64,000 nucleotides of DNA from assembly GCF_946223165.1 (NCBI RefSeq), contig NZ_CAMIBP010000011.1:1-64000 (forward strand). Reading direction: 5' to 3'. Origin of the DNA: an uncultured Corynebacterium sp. (GTDB lineage Bacteria; Actinomycetota; Actinomycetes; Mycobacteriales; Mycobacteriaceae). How positions within the stretch are numbered: the first letter of the stretch is position 1; every line of letters starts with the position of its first letter. The notes under the pieces are model-generated. The model saw only the letters and a list, made by a program, of their open reading frames with translations. It did not search any database and was not told the origin of the DNA. Both the position numbers and the translations under genes were made by a program. Shown here piece after piece: positions 1 through 9,646 of the stretch.

Positions 1-126
1 CCGTCGACGCCTGTTACGCCGCCGACTACTCCGGTGACTCCGCCGTCGACGCCTGTTACGCCGCCGACTACTCCGGTGACTCCGCCGTCGACGCCTGCTA
101 CGCCCCCGACGACGCCGACTGAGCCG
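1..126 (+). repeat. 42-bp tandem repeat coding a Pro/Thr stalk
   Basis: Units 1-42 and 43-84 are identical, and a third diverged unit follows from 85. The array runs into the left edge, so the copy number is unknown. A separate short run of the 9-base unit coding Ile-Pro-Leu lies at about 157-190. Confidence 0.9.
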
Positions 127-435
127 GGTTCGTCGACTCCGCCGCCGTGGGTTCCGTTGATCCCGTTGATTCCGTTGATTCCGTTGATTCCGGGTATTTT
201 CCATGGCCCGGATACGACTCCGACTCCGGTTCCGTCGACTCCTGAGGCTCCGGTTGAGCCGTCGACTGTGCCGCCGGTGACGACTGTTCCGCAGGAGGAT
301 CAGCCGGCGAAGTCTGGTGGTTCGCGTGGTCAGTTGGCTAATACTGGTGCTGATGTGTCGGTGTTGTTGGGTCTGGCTGTGGCGTTGATTGTTGCTGGTG
401 CTGGTTTCGCAGCGGTTCGCCGCAAGGAGAACTAA
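1..435 (+). CDS. C-terminal part of a cell-wall-anchored surface protein (LPXTG-like sorting signal)
   Basis: The reading frame is open at the left edge, so only the last 144 residues are visible. It begins with a Pro/Thr stalk coded by a 42-bp tandem repeat (PSTPVTPPTTPVTP type), followed by an Ile-Pro-Leu run and a second Pro/Thr/Ser-rich stretch. The end is a sortase signal: LANTG at 334-348, a hydrophobic segment of about 20 residues, and a basic tail ending RRKEN. LANTG is a variant of LPXTG of the kind used by corynebacterial housekeeping sortases. The stalk probably spans the mycolate cell wall and displays an N-terminal domain that lies outside the window, so the function of the exposed part is unknown. 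A hairpin follows the stop codon. Confidence 0.85.
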   Translation, partial: PSTPVTPPTTPVTPPSTPVTPPTTPVTPPSTPATPPTTPTEPGSSTPPPWVPLIPLIPLIPLIPGIFHGPDTTPTPVPSTPEAPVEPSTVPPVTTVPQEDQPAKSGGSRGQLANTGADVSVLLGLAVALIVAGAGFAAVRRKEN

Positions 436-483
436 CGCAATAGCTACGCGCAACGCTGAGGTTTAGGGCCTGACAGTCCGAAG

Positions 484-515
484 TGAGGGCTCCCGAGGAT
501 ACTCCGGAGCCCTCA
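484..515 (+). terminator. Hairpin after the surface-protein gene
   Basis: A 10-bp perfect stem (484-493 with 506-515) and a 12-base loop are followed by a T-rich stretch. It sits about 50 bases after the stop codon, so it is a likely intrinsic terminator. The rest of the gap up to 635 holds one copy of the 13-base word at 564-576 and no recognisable gene. Confidence 0.7.
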
Positions 516-563
516 TTGCTGTTTTGGGGACGCGGGGTTGGACTGGTGGGAGCGGGGCGTGTC

Positions 564-576
564 GGCATCGGCAAGC
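564..576 (+). repeat. Copy of the iterated word GGCATCGGCAAGC
   Basis: Exact copy in the gap between genes, about 60 bases before the GT87-like gene. Confidence 0.8.
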
Positions 577-634
577 AGGGCTCCAGCGGCGGACCGGCAT
601 AGGCCCTGTACTGGCGTAATGCTAGGATTCACGC

Positions 635-2203
635 GTGTCTGCTTTGTCTTTTTCCTCATGGCGTACCCTGGATGGCTTCCGGAAGGCGTTGGGCTATCGC
701 GTGGTCGATGCCGAAAACCCGGTGACGGATCGCCTCATCAACTTCGCGCTGACGTCGCTGTACATGTTCACGGCGCTGCTGATGTACCGCTCCATGGTGT
801 ACCTGCCCTTCTAGGACAATGGTGCGGATTTCGACCCCATCTGGACGGCGGCGCACAACCTCATCAAGGGCGAAGAGGTCTACACGGAAGACCCGTCGAC
901 ATTCCCGCGTTACCTGTATTCGCCGGCAGGAACGCTGCTTCTCAGCCCCATGGGTTTGGCGGGGCAGGAGACCGCACGCACCATTGCGGTGCTGGGTGGG
1001 GCGCTGTCCATCATCGCGGCGGTCGCCATCGTCGCGTCTATGGTGAACAAGCACAAGGTGGTGCCGATTGCGGCGTTCACGCTGTTTTTCGCGTGCCTGC
1101 TCGCTGAGCCGGTGACAACCACGCTGCGGTTGACCAATATCAATGGTTTCCTGCTGTTGCTTGAGGTCCTGTTCGTGTGGTCGGCGGTCCGCGTGTATCA
1201 GGCCCACCGCACGAGTGACCGGAATTGGTGGCAGCGTTCCGTGGATGAGCTGCGCTCCCCGTGGGCGTGCCTGGCCGCGGCGTGCCTCATGTGCGCCGTG
1301 GCGGTAAAGCCACAGTTCGTCGTCATGGCCATGATTCCGCTGGGCACGCTACAGTTGGGAATCCTCGTGCTGGCGTTCGCGATGTTTCTGGTTGTGTATG
1401 CGGCGGGCACGGCCGTCATGGCAGATCCTGGGGACTATCTCACGCACGTGGTACCGCATCTGTCGGAGCCGCGGAATAGCTTCAACGAGGCCATTGGCAC
1501 CCAGCTGGCCAATCGTGACATCAACGAAAGCCTCGGCACTCTGTTAGTTTCGGCTCTCTGCATGGTCAGCCTTTTGGCGCTGTACTTCCTTATGCGGTGG
1601 GTTGACGTGGACACCGTCATGTGGTCTTTCGCGACAATCGGGGTCTTGTTGCCCACCATCTTCATGGTGACGGGATTCCTCCAGGGGTACTACTCGATGT
1701 GGCTGCTGCCGCTTATTCCGCTCACTCTTGCGCAGCGCACGCCCATGCGTAACCCAGTGCTGTGGCTGGCGCTGTGGTTTACCTCCACGGATTCGAGTCG
1801 GCCGACGGAGTTCTTCCCGGTGCTCGACGGTTACCCGATTAAGACCATCGGCTGGGTTCTGATCCCAGTTCTTATTCTTGCGTGGTCCGTGTGGGATGCG
1901 TGGCGCGAGCGCGACTTCACCGCGTTCGGGGCATCGACGGCGGAATCCGCGGGCGCCCCGGAGACGGAGGGTGGTGTGCTGGCTGCAGAGCACAGCGAGC
2001 AGGGCGCGCAGAACGAACTGGAAGCGCCTGAGACCTTCGGCGGGCAGGTGAAGAACGCGTGGGTCCGCGATGTGGAGTCCGATGCACTGGGCTGGCCGGA
2101 TCTGAAGTCCTACGCTCAGGCGCTCAAGGCCAGCGTCGCGGCGACGGGCCCGGAGTCAACGGAACTGAGACAGTCCGATCTGGAGCAGTCGCGTCCAGAA
2201 TGA
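635..2203 (+). pseudogene. GT87-like (DUF2029) polytopic mannosyltransferase interrupted by an in-frame TAG
   Basis: One continuous frame from GTG 635 to the stop at 2203 encodes about 522 residues. It has many hydrophobic segments and a hydrophilic C-terminal tail of about 100 residues. The GT-C-like loop (GADFDPIWTAAHNLIKGEEVY, then PRYLYSPAG) resembles the first periplasmic loop of actinobacterial alpha-mannosyltransferases that use polyprenyl-phosphomannose. An in-frame TAG at 812-814 splits the protein just before that loop. Restart is possible only downstream (for example ATG 950), which would lose the loop. The proposed start follows a -10 box TAGGAT (623-628) by 6 bases, the leaderless pattern seen for many genes here. 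It is either a decaying gene, a sequencing error, or read through; the sequence alone cannot decide. Confidence 0.75.
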
Positions 2204-2236
2204 CGTTGCGCGCCGTGAGGCGGTAGGGTGTCACGC

Positions 2237-2836
2237 ATGATTGAAACCGATGGTTCTATTCTCTTCGTTGCCGCTGTCGACGGCGAGGTTGAAGGCTTCC
2301 TCGAGGGGCAGGACGTTCTCATTACGGGTATCGGCACGCTCAACGCGGCCATGAAGCTCACCGAGTACCTGACCGTGGCTCGCGAGCGCGGCACCCTGCC
2401 CGGCCGCGTGGTCAACCTGGGTACCGTGGGTGCGCTCTACGACGGGCTGGACGGCGTCTATGAGATCGACACTGTGCTTAAGCATGACTTCAACCTGCTC
2501 ATCGAGTCGGATATCCACCGCTACCTGCTGCCGGAGACTATCGAGATTCCCGTTTCCGATGAGCTCCCGGTGCAGGGGCTGGCCACGGGCGATACCTTCG
2601 TCACGGAGACGGCCATCCGCGAGCGCCTGGCCGTGAAGTCCGGTCTGTGCGACATGGAGGGCTACGCCATCGCCGCGGTGTGCCGCCAATTCGACGTCCC
2701 GGTGACGCTCCTCAAGCAGGTCTCCGATCCGGCCAATGAGGACTCCATCGGCGTGTGGGCGGACGCCCTGCCGCGCGCCGCACGCCAGCTGTCCGATGCG
2801 TGCCGTGCGCTGGGCTTCCTGCCCCGTCCCGAGTAG
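2237..2836 (+). CDS. Nucleosidase of the PNP/UDP phosphorylase (MTA/SAH nucleosidase) superfamily
   Basis: A 199-residue cytoplasmic protein with the fold signatures of nucleoside phosphorylases/hydrolases: ITGIGTLNAAM near the N-terminus, a VNLGTVGAL segment, and CDMEGYAIAAV, which matches the conserved Met-Glu ribose-binding pair. It probably cleaves a purine nucleoside such as methylthioadenosine or S-adenosylhomocysteine, but it is shorter and more diverged than MtnN and the substrate is uncertain. ATG 2237 is chosen because TAGGGT (2224-2229) ends 7 bases before it, a leaderless arrangement; GTG 2228 is the alternative. A strong terminator follows. Confidence 0.8.
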   Translation: MIETDGSILFVAAVDGEVEGFLEGQDVLITGIGTLNAAMKLTEYLTVARERGTLPGRVVNLGTVGALYDGLDGVYEIDTVLKHDFNLLIESDIHRYLLPETIEIPVSDELPVQGLATGDTFVTETAIRERLAVKSGLCDMEGYAIAAVCRQFDVPVTLLKQVSDPANEDSIGVWADALPRAARQLSDACRALGFLPRPE

Positions 2837-2870
2837 ACGGACTAGGGGACACCAGTCCCAGTAACGCGAC

Positions 2871-2919
2871 ATCCCTCGCCACACGCTGCACTCAGCGGCA
2901 TCGTGGCGAGGGATTTTTC
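2871..2919. terminator. Strong hairpin between convergent genes
   Basis: A 12-bp stem (2871-2882 with 2903-2914) is followed by a T run at 2914-2918. The loop carries a further small stem. It ends the nucleosidase transcript and may also serve the convergent permease gene. Confidence 0.85.
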
Positions 2920-2973
2920 GTGTGTGGGGTGCCTGCGGGACGGCCGCGGGTGGCGGGGACGCGGCGCCAGGGT

Positions 2974-2986
2974 GGCATCGGCAAGC
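2974..2986 (+). repeat. Copy of the iterated word GGCATCGGCAAGC
   Basis: Exact copy between genes, ending 3 bases beyond the stop codon of the AI-2E-type permease gene. Confidence 0.8.
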
Positions 2987-2989
2987 GGT

Positions 2990-4411
2990 CTAGCGTGTCT
3001 CAGGGCGCGTTGAGTCTGTAGAGTCCGTCGAGTCAGTGAAGTCCGTGGGAACCGTAGCGTCGCTGTCCTTGGACGCGTGGGCGTTGGTGTTGCTGACGCC
3101 GTGGGCGGCTGCGGGAGAGTCGCCCGGGGCGATGAGGCGGTAGAGCTCGCGGACCTTGCCGCGCGGGGTGGAGGGGGTTTCCTCGCCGCCGGTGACGATC
3201 TCGGCATCCTCGGGGGACACCTCGCCGGCGCGCAAGGAGGTGGTGAGCGCGTGGTAGCGGGCGATGACGCCGAGGGTGGCGGCGACGGGGACGGCGAGGA
3301 ATGCGCCGACGATGCCGGCCATCGCGGAGCCCACCGTCACCGCGAGGAGGACGATTGCGGCGTGGAGGCCCATGGCCTTGGACTGCAGCAGCGGCTGGAG
3401 GACGTTGCCCTCAATCTGCTGGACCGCGATGATGAGGACCAACGCGATGAGGGCGCTGGTGAGGCCCTTGGAGACAAGCGCGATGATGACGGCGAGGGCG
3501 CCGGCGACGATGGCGCCGATCATCGGGATGAAGCTGGCGAAGAAGGTCACCACGCCGATGACGAGCGCGAGGGGGACTTGCATGATCCACAGGCCCAGGC
3601 CGATGAGGATGGCGTCGACGGCCGCGACGGCGGCCTGAGCCTGAATGAAGCCGGAAAGGGTTTTCCAGATGCGATTGAGCAGCTCCGTGGCGTGCCAGCC
3701 CGCGTGGGCGCCAATGAACTTGCGCAGCCACGGGAGGAACTTGTCGCCATCCTTGGTGAAGAAGAAGGTAAGGAACAGCATGATGACGAGTCCGACGACG
3801 ATAGAGCTCACCGTGGAGAAACCCGACATGACGCCAGTGGCAATGCTGGATGCCTGGTTCTTGACGACCGTGGTGACTTCGTCGACGACTTCCTGAATGC
3901 GATCCGCCTGGATGTCGACGGGGAGGTTTTCAATGAGCTCGATGAGCTCTTCTATGCCGTCCTGGGCCTGGTTGATGAGATCGGCGCCCTGGGCGCGTAC
4001 GGTCGGGGCCATCGCGGTGAAAATACCGCCGATGATGGCGAAGAACGCGAGGAGGGTGGTGATGGAGGCGAGTCCGGCGGGGAAGCGCCAGTGGCGGCGG
4101 AGCCAGCTGGACACCGGCACGGTCACGGTGGAGACGAGGACGGCGAGGATGACCGGGAGCAGGCCCGTCCACAGGTACTTCAGGCCCCAGCCGGCGATGG
4201 CAAGACCGATGGCGATGAGGATGAAGTAGCCGAAGAAGCGCGCGGTTTCCCTGTAGTCCTGGGCGAGGACGGCGGACTTATGATCCTCGCCCACGGGGAG
4301 ATCCATGTCGCTGCCGACGCCGGTGGGATCGGGCCCGGCGAGCTCTTCCTGGACGGCCGCGGGGGCGTCGTGAGTGGGGGAGTCAGAGTTCTTTTTGGGG
4401 AGGATATTCAC
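2990..4411 (-). CDS. AI-2E family (PerM/YdiK-type) membrane permease
   Basis: A 473-residue membrane protein. A hydrophilic N-terminal region of about 55 residues is followed by two pairs of transmembrane segments, a long soluble stretch rich in Gln, Glu and Val (about 145-200), and a C-terminal block of hydrophobic helices with PMIGAIVAGALAV and AVQQIEGNVLQPLLQSKAMG, the family's most conserved segment. The family is annotated as AI-2 exporters or general permeases, and the substrate here is unknown. The C-terminus ends in a short Thr/Asp/Ser repeat. The start is GTG at 4411. The gene is convergent with the nucleosidase and divergent from dnaK. Confidence 0.85.
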   Translation of the reverse strand: MNILPKKNSDSPTHDAPAAVQEELAGPDPTGVGSDMDLPVGEDHKSAVLAQDYRETARFFGYFILIAIGLAIAGWGLKYLWTGLLPVILAVLVSTVTVPVSSWLRRHWRFPAGLASITTLLAFFAIIGGIFTAMAPTVRAQGADLINQAQDGIEELIELIENLPVDIQADRIQEVVDEVTTVVKNQASSIATGVMSGFSTVSSIVVGLVIMLFLTFFFTKDGDKFLPWLRKFIGAHAGWHATELLNRIWKTLSGFIQAQAAVAAVDAILIGLGLWIMQVPLALVIGVVTFFASFIPMIGAIVAGALAVIIALVSKGLTSALIALVLIIAVQQIEGNVLQPLLQSKAMGLHAAIVLLAVTVGSAMAGIVGAFLAVPVAATLGVIARYHALTTSLRAGEVSPEDAEIVTGGEETPSTPRGKVRELYRLIAPGDSPAAAHGVSNTNAHASKDSDATVPTDFTDSTDSTDSTRPETR

Positions 4412-4600
4412 GTTTGTTCACTATGCCATACGGTGGTGTGCTGTGGGCTGGTGCGGAGTTAAGGAACGGCAGCGGGGAGCGGTCACGGGAATTAGTCACG
4501 GTGATCGCTGCGGGCGAGCGGGCTTGTGGCCGAGGAGATGGGGGCAGAGGTGGGAAATTTTTTTGCCTTGAACTGGCCTTTTGTGGAGATGTTGAAAAAA

Positions 4601-4741
4601 GTTGAGTGGAGTGGGAACAACTTTGCGGGGAGGATAGTTACATAGATTGAGTGACAGGCGCTCAGGTTTGAGGAAATGGGAATCAAACTTCTGTTAGAGT
4701 GGCGTGTGCACTCGATTGAAGTTGAGTCACCTTGAATCAAT
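4601..4741 (+). promoter_or_regulatory. dnaK control region: SigH-type promoter and HspR (HAIR) operators
   Basis: The 379-bp gap 4412-4790 is AT-rich. GGAA at 4614-4617 and GTT at 4637-4639 are 19 bases apart, fitting a SigH-family heat/oxidative-stress promoter. Two inverted repeats match the HspR operator HAIR (CTTGAGT-N7-ACTCAAG): 4646-4666 (ATTGAGT, 7 bases, GCTCAGG) and 4721-4741 (GTTGAGT, 7 bases, AATCAAT). A weaker third lies at 4601-4621. An AAGGAG ribosome site precedes ATG 4791. Since hspR is the last gene of this operon, autoregulation is expected. Confidence 0.75.
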
Positions 4742-4790
4742 TTCACGGTAAAACGAACGATAAATCCCACGTCAATAAGGAGAAAACATC

Positions 4791-6638
<1,848 letters not shown>

Positions 6639-6641
6639 GCC

Positions 6642-7334
6642 ATGACCTCCCCCCAGGACCCTAAGGAGCCGGTGAACCCGGACGAGGTGCCCAACGGCGG
6701 CGCGCAGTCGGCCGCCGAGCCTGAGCTCGACCCGACCCTCGAGGCGGACCTGGCTGAGGCTCTGGCCGATCTCGAAGGCACCGACGGCACCGACGGTGTT
6801 GCCGAGGCTGACTCCGACGCCGCCGGTGCGGGTGAGCCCTCGTTGGAGGACCAGTTGGCCGAGCGCACCGAGGATCTGCAACGCCTCAACGCGGAATACA
6901 CCAACTACCGCCGCCGCACCGAGCGCGAGCGCGTGGCCGTGGCGGACGCCGCGAAGTCCAAGGTTATTGTGCAGTTCCTGCCGGTGCTCGACGATCTTGA
7001 GCTGGCTCGCCAGCATGGCGACCTCGCCGAGGGTCCGCTCAAGGCCATCTCCGACAAGCTGCAGGGCATCCTCGACGCCCAGGGCCTTGAGGCCTTCGGC
7101 GCTGAGGGTGATGCCTTCGACCCGGAGATTCATGAGGCCGTGCAGGATCTCTCCTCCGGTGGCGAGCAGATGCTGGGCACTGTCCTGCGCCGCGGTTACC
7201 GCATGGGCGACAAGCTGGTGCGCACCGCGATGGTCATCATCGCGGACGGTGCTGCGGGTTCCGCTGACGGCGCGGGCGCCGCCGAGGACGACGGTACCAA
7301 TGGCGCTGCTGGCTCTTTAGAGGCTGCAGAATAG
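6642..7334 (+). CDS. grpE: Nucleotide exchange factor GrpE
   Basis: A 230-residue DnaK co-chaperone that drives ADP release. An acidic, probably disordered N-terminal extension (about 1-65) precedes a coiled coil (about 65-105, with AERTEDLQRLNAEYTNYRRR) and the beta domain with the conserved end segment GYRMGDKLVRTAMVIIADG. The C-terminal tail (about 205-230) is Ala/Gly/Asp-rich. It is translationally close to dnaK (3-base gap) and transcribed with it. Confidence 0.97.
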   Translation: MTSPQDPKEPVNPDEVPNGGAQSAAEPELDPTLEADLAEALADLEGTDGTDGVAEADSDAAGAGEPSLEDQLAERTEDLQRLNAEYTNYRRRTERERVAVADAAKSKVIVQFLPVLDDLELARQHGDLAEGPLKAISDKLQGILDAQGLEAFGAEGDAFDPEIHEAVQDLSSGGEQMLGTVLRRGYRMGDKLVRTAMVIIADGAAGSADGAGAAEDDGTNGAAGSLEAAE

Positions 7335-7602
7335 CAGTACGAGTTATGCCGACCTGCTCCGTGCGGGCGCGGCGGTGATGCCGGGTGACACGTTCCCCGG
7401 CGTCACGGACGTGGCGCTACGCGCGGGGTGGGGACGCCCCTTTTAGAAAATTTCATAGTTAGATTAAAGAAATTAAAACTTAAGTCATGGGCCGGCGTGG
7501 GTAACGTCGGAGCACGATACATACTGAGCGTTGCGAGTGTGCCCCGCGGAGATCCCGGTGGGTAGGCCGCGGGCCCTGAGAATGAAAGGAGGAGATGCCC
7601 AG
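7335..7602 (+). other. Gap between grpE and dnaJ with an AT-rich island
   Basis: No gene is seen in these 268 bases. About 7441-7491 is markedly AT-rich compared with its surroundings and follows a GC-rich segment, which may mean an internal promoter for dnaJ-hspR. No convincing HAIR operator was found here. AAAGGAGG at 7585-7592 is the dnaJ ribosome site. Confidence 0.5.
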
Positions 7603-8796
7603 ATGAATGCAAAACCGGAATGGGCTGACAAAGATTATTACGCGGATCTGGGGGTCTCCTCATCCGCATCCCAGGAGGACATCAAGCGGGCCTATCGCAA
7701 GCTGGCACGCGAGAATCACCCTGACAAAAACCCCGATGACGCCGCCAAGCTCGACAAGTTCAAGGCCGTCGCTGAGGCCTATGAGGTTGTGGGAGACGCC
7801 CAGTCCCGCAAGGAATACGACCAGTTCAAGGCCATGGTCTCGCGCGGCGGTGGCTTTGGGGCAGGAGGCGCCGGATTTCCCGGCGGGTTTCGCTCGACGT
7901 CGGGCGCGGGGCAAGCAGACTTCGACCTCTCCGACCTCTTCGGCGGGCATCGAGGACAAGCTCAAGGCGGTGGCTTTGGGGATATCTTCGGTAGCGTTTT
8001 CAACCGCGGCGCTGGTGCTGGCGCAACAGCTCGGCCGTCGCGGGGGGCCGACGTCGAAACGCAAGTAACCCTTGAGTTCCGTGAGGCGGCGAAGGGAACG
8101 ACCCTGCCGCTGCAGCTCTCCGGCGAGGCCCCGTGCACCACGTGCCACGGCTCCGGCTCCACGTCGGGCAAGGCGAGCCAGTGCACCTATTGCAACGGCA
8201 CCGGCTTTACGTCTGAAAACCGTGGTTCCTTCGGCTTTTCCGCCCCGTGTTCGCACTGCGGCGGTACCGGACACAGGATCACCGATCCATGCCCGGACTG
8301 TCAGGGCAAGGGTACGGTCCACCGCACGCGGTCGATCACCGTGCGCATCCCCGCCGGCGTTATTGACGGGCAGAAGGTCCGCCTCGCCGGGCAGGGTGAG
8401 GCCGGCCCCAACGGCACCCCGGCGGGCGATCTCTTTGTCTCTGTCTCGGTGAAGCCGGACAAGGTGTTCACCCGCGATGGCGACGACCTACATGTCACGG
8501 TGCCGGTGTCCTTCGCGGAGCTGGCTCTGGGCGACACCATCACGGTGCCGACCCTGGATCAGCCGGTCCGCGTCAAGGTTCAGCCGGGTACCCCGGACGG
8601 GCGCACGCTGCGCGTGCGAGGTCGTGGCGTGGAGCGCCGTGGCGGCAAGGCTGGCGACCTGCTGGTTACCGTGCAGGTGACCGTGCCCACCAAGCTGGAT
8701 GCGGCGGCATCGAGCGCACTGCGCTCCTATGCGCAGGCGGAGAAGGACTCAGGGTTCAACCCGCGCGCGGGTTGGGCCGGAAACGCGAATACTTAG
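7603..8796 (+). CDS. dnaJ: Chaperone protein DnaJ (Hsp40)
   Basis: A 397-residue type I J-protein. It has an N-terminal J domain with HPD (NHPDKNP, about residue 40), a Gly/Phe-rich linker (about 82-140), and a zinc domain of four CxxCxGxG repeats (CTTCHGSG, CTYCNGTG, CSHCGGTG, CPDCQGKG). Two beta-barrel substrate domains follow. It delivers clients to DnaK and stimulates its ATPase. ATG 7603 is preferred over in-frame ATG 7582 because AAAGGAGG (7585-7592) lies 10 bases before it. Its distance from grpE (268 bases) is larger than other gaps in the operon. Confidence 0.97.
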   Translation: MNAKPEWADKDYYADLGVSSSASQEDIKRAYRKLARENHPDKNPDDAAKLDKFKAVAEAYEVVGDAQSRKEYDQFKAMVSRGGGFGAGGAGFPGGFRSTSGAGQADFDLSDLFGGHRGQAQGGGFGDIFGSVFNRGAGAGATARPSRGADVETQVTLEFREAAKGTTLPLQLSGEAPCTTCHGSGSTSGKASQCTYCNGTGFTSENRGSFGFSAPCSHCGGTGHRITDPCPDCQGKGTVHRTRSITVRIPAGVIDGQKVRLAGQGEAGPNGTPAGDLFVSVSVKPDKVFTRDGDDLHVTVPVSFAELALGDTITVPTLDQPVRVKVQPGTPDGRTLRVRGRGVERRGGKAGDLLVTVQVTVPTKLDAAASSALRSYAQAEKDSGFNPRAGWAGNANT

Positions 8797-8845
8797 AGTC
8801 GGCGCTCCCGCCGTGCGGCGTTTGCTGCTCCGGCCCAAGCGCCAC

Positions 8846-8867
8846 GCTGTAGTGCAGCTGTAGTGCA
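8846..8867 (+). repeat. Perfect 11-bp tandem duplication upstream of hspR
   Basis: GCTGTAGTGCA occurs twice head to tail (8846-8856 and 8857-8867) in the 122-base dnaJ-hspR gap. It may be a regulator site or simple duplication; no known consensus was recognised. Confidence 0.6.
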
Positions 8868-8918
8868 GTAATGCGGTAGCGCTACGGTGCGAGACAAATG
8901 TTGAGGAGATGAACAACG

Positions 8919-9320
8919 ATGAGCGAAGCAAAGATGTATGTCATCTCGGTCGCCGCGGAGCTCTCCGGCATGCATGCGCAGACCCTGCGCACCTATGACC
9001 GTCTGGGCTTGGTGACGCCCGCGCGCACGCAGGGGGGTGGGCGCCGTTATTCGGATCGCGACATCGACACCCTGCGCAAGATCCAGTCGCTCTCGCAAGA
9101 CGAAGGCGTCAACCTCGCCGGAATCAAGGCGATTATCGAGCTCACCGAGGAGCGGGACCGGCTTGAGGCGGAGCGCGATGCGCTGGCGGAAGAGGTCCGG
9201 CAGCTGCGCGCGCAACAGGCGCGCCAGGCGCAGGTGGCCAAGGGTGGCGAGCTCGTCCACGTCCCGCGCTCGACATCCGTGGTGATGTGGAAGCCGCGGC
9301 GCCTGCGCGACAAGAAATAA
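8919..9320 (+). CDS. hspR: Heat-shock repressor HspR (MerR family)
   Basis: A 133-residue MerR-type DNA-binding protein. The N-terminal helix-turn-helix (VAAELSGMHAQTLRTYDRLGLVTP) with the wing RTQGGGRRYSDRDI matches HspR. A coiled-coil segment of charged heptads (about 80-110) follows, then a short C-terminal tail containing W and basic residues. HspR with DnaK as corepressor binds HAIR elements. Such elements are present upstream of dnaK (4646-4741) and clpB (19203-19254) in this window, so it probably represses both. It is the last gene of the operon; a terminator lies at 9391. Confidence 0.95.
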   Translation: MSEAKMYVISVAAELSGMHAQTLRTYDRLGLVTPARTQGGGRRYSDRDIDTLRKIQSLSQDEGVNLAGIKAIIELTEERDRLEAERDALAEEVRQLRAQQARQAQVAKGGELVHVPRSTSVVMWKPRRLRDKK

Positions 9321-9390
9321 AGCAAAGAATTTAATGTGACAGATCGTCCCCGAGAGTTATTCGGCAAATTCGGTTAATCCATAGTTTTCA

Positions 9391-9426
9391 CACCCGCTCC
9401 CTTATTGAGGGGGCGGGTCTTTTTTG
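9391..9426 (+). terminator. Terminator of the dnaK operon
   Basis: A GC-rich stem (ACCCGCTCCC with GGGGCGGGT, about 9392-9418) is followed by a run of six T at 9420-9425. Typical intrinsic terminator about 70 bases after hspR. Confidence 0.85.
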
Positions 9427-9469
9427 CTGCGTATGGCATGTGAACTGCCGTGCTAAAGTTGTGAAATTT

Positions 9470-9480
9470 AGCTTTGCAAA
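9470..9480 (+). promoter_or_regulatory. RamB-like site upstream of the aldehyde dehydrogenase gene
   Basis: AGCTTTGCAAA resembles the corynebacterial RamB operator built around TTTGCAAA. The 326-base gap 9321-9646 otherwise holds the dnaK-operon terminator, several G- or C-runs that could be RamA sites, and a GAAAGGA ribosome site before ATG 9647. In C. glutamicum the orthologous ald gene is under RamA/RamB/GlxR control, so this is plausible but unproven here. Confidence 0.4.
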
Positions 9481-9646
9481 GGTGCGGGGGTAGCAGCCTG
9501 GGAATTGCTAGCCAAGCCGTTGTTGCCCCGCTAGTGTGGTGCCCAGCACAACCAACTATGGCGCTCGTCACTCAATGTGGTGCCGTGTGAACACATTCCA
9601 TGCGGTGCCGGGTGGCGGGGGTTGAATTCACGAAAGGACACCGGCA

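Noticed and set aside
1..190. Possible CRISPR array
   Set aside because: Repeats are directly tandem, in frame and code a Pro/Thr stalk; there are no spacers.
3077..4462. 461-codon frame antisense to the AI-2E-type permease
   Set aside because: Gly/Asp/Glu/Arg-rich antisense shadow; the permease frame on the other strand has clear family segments.
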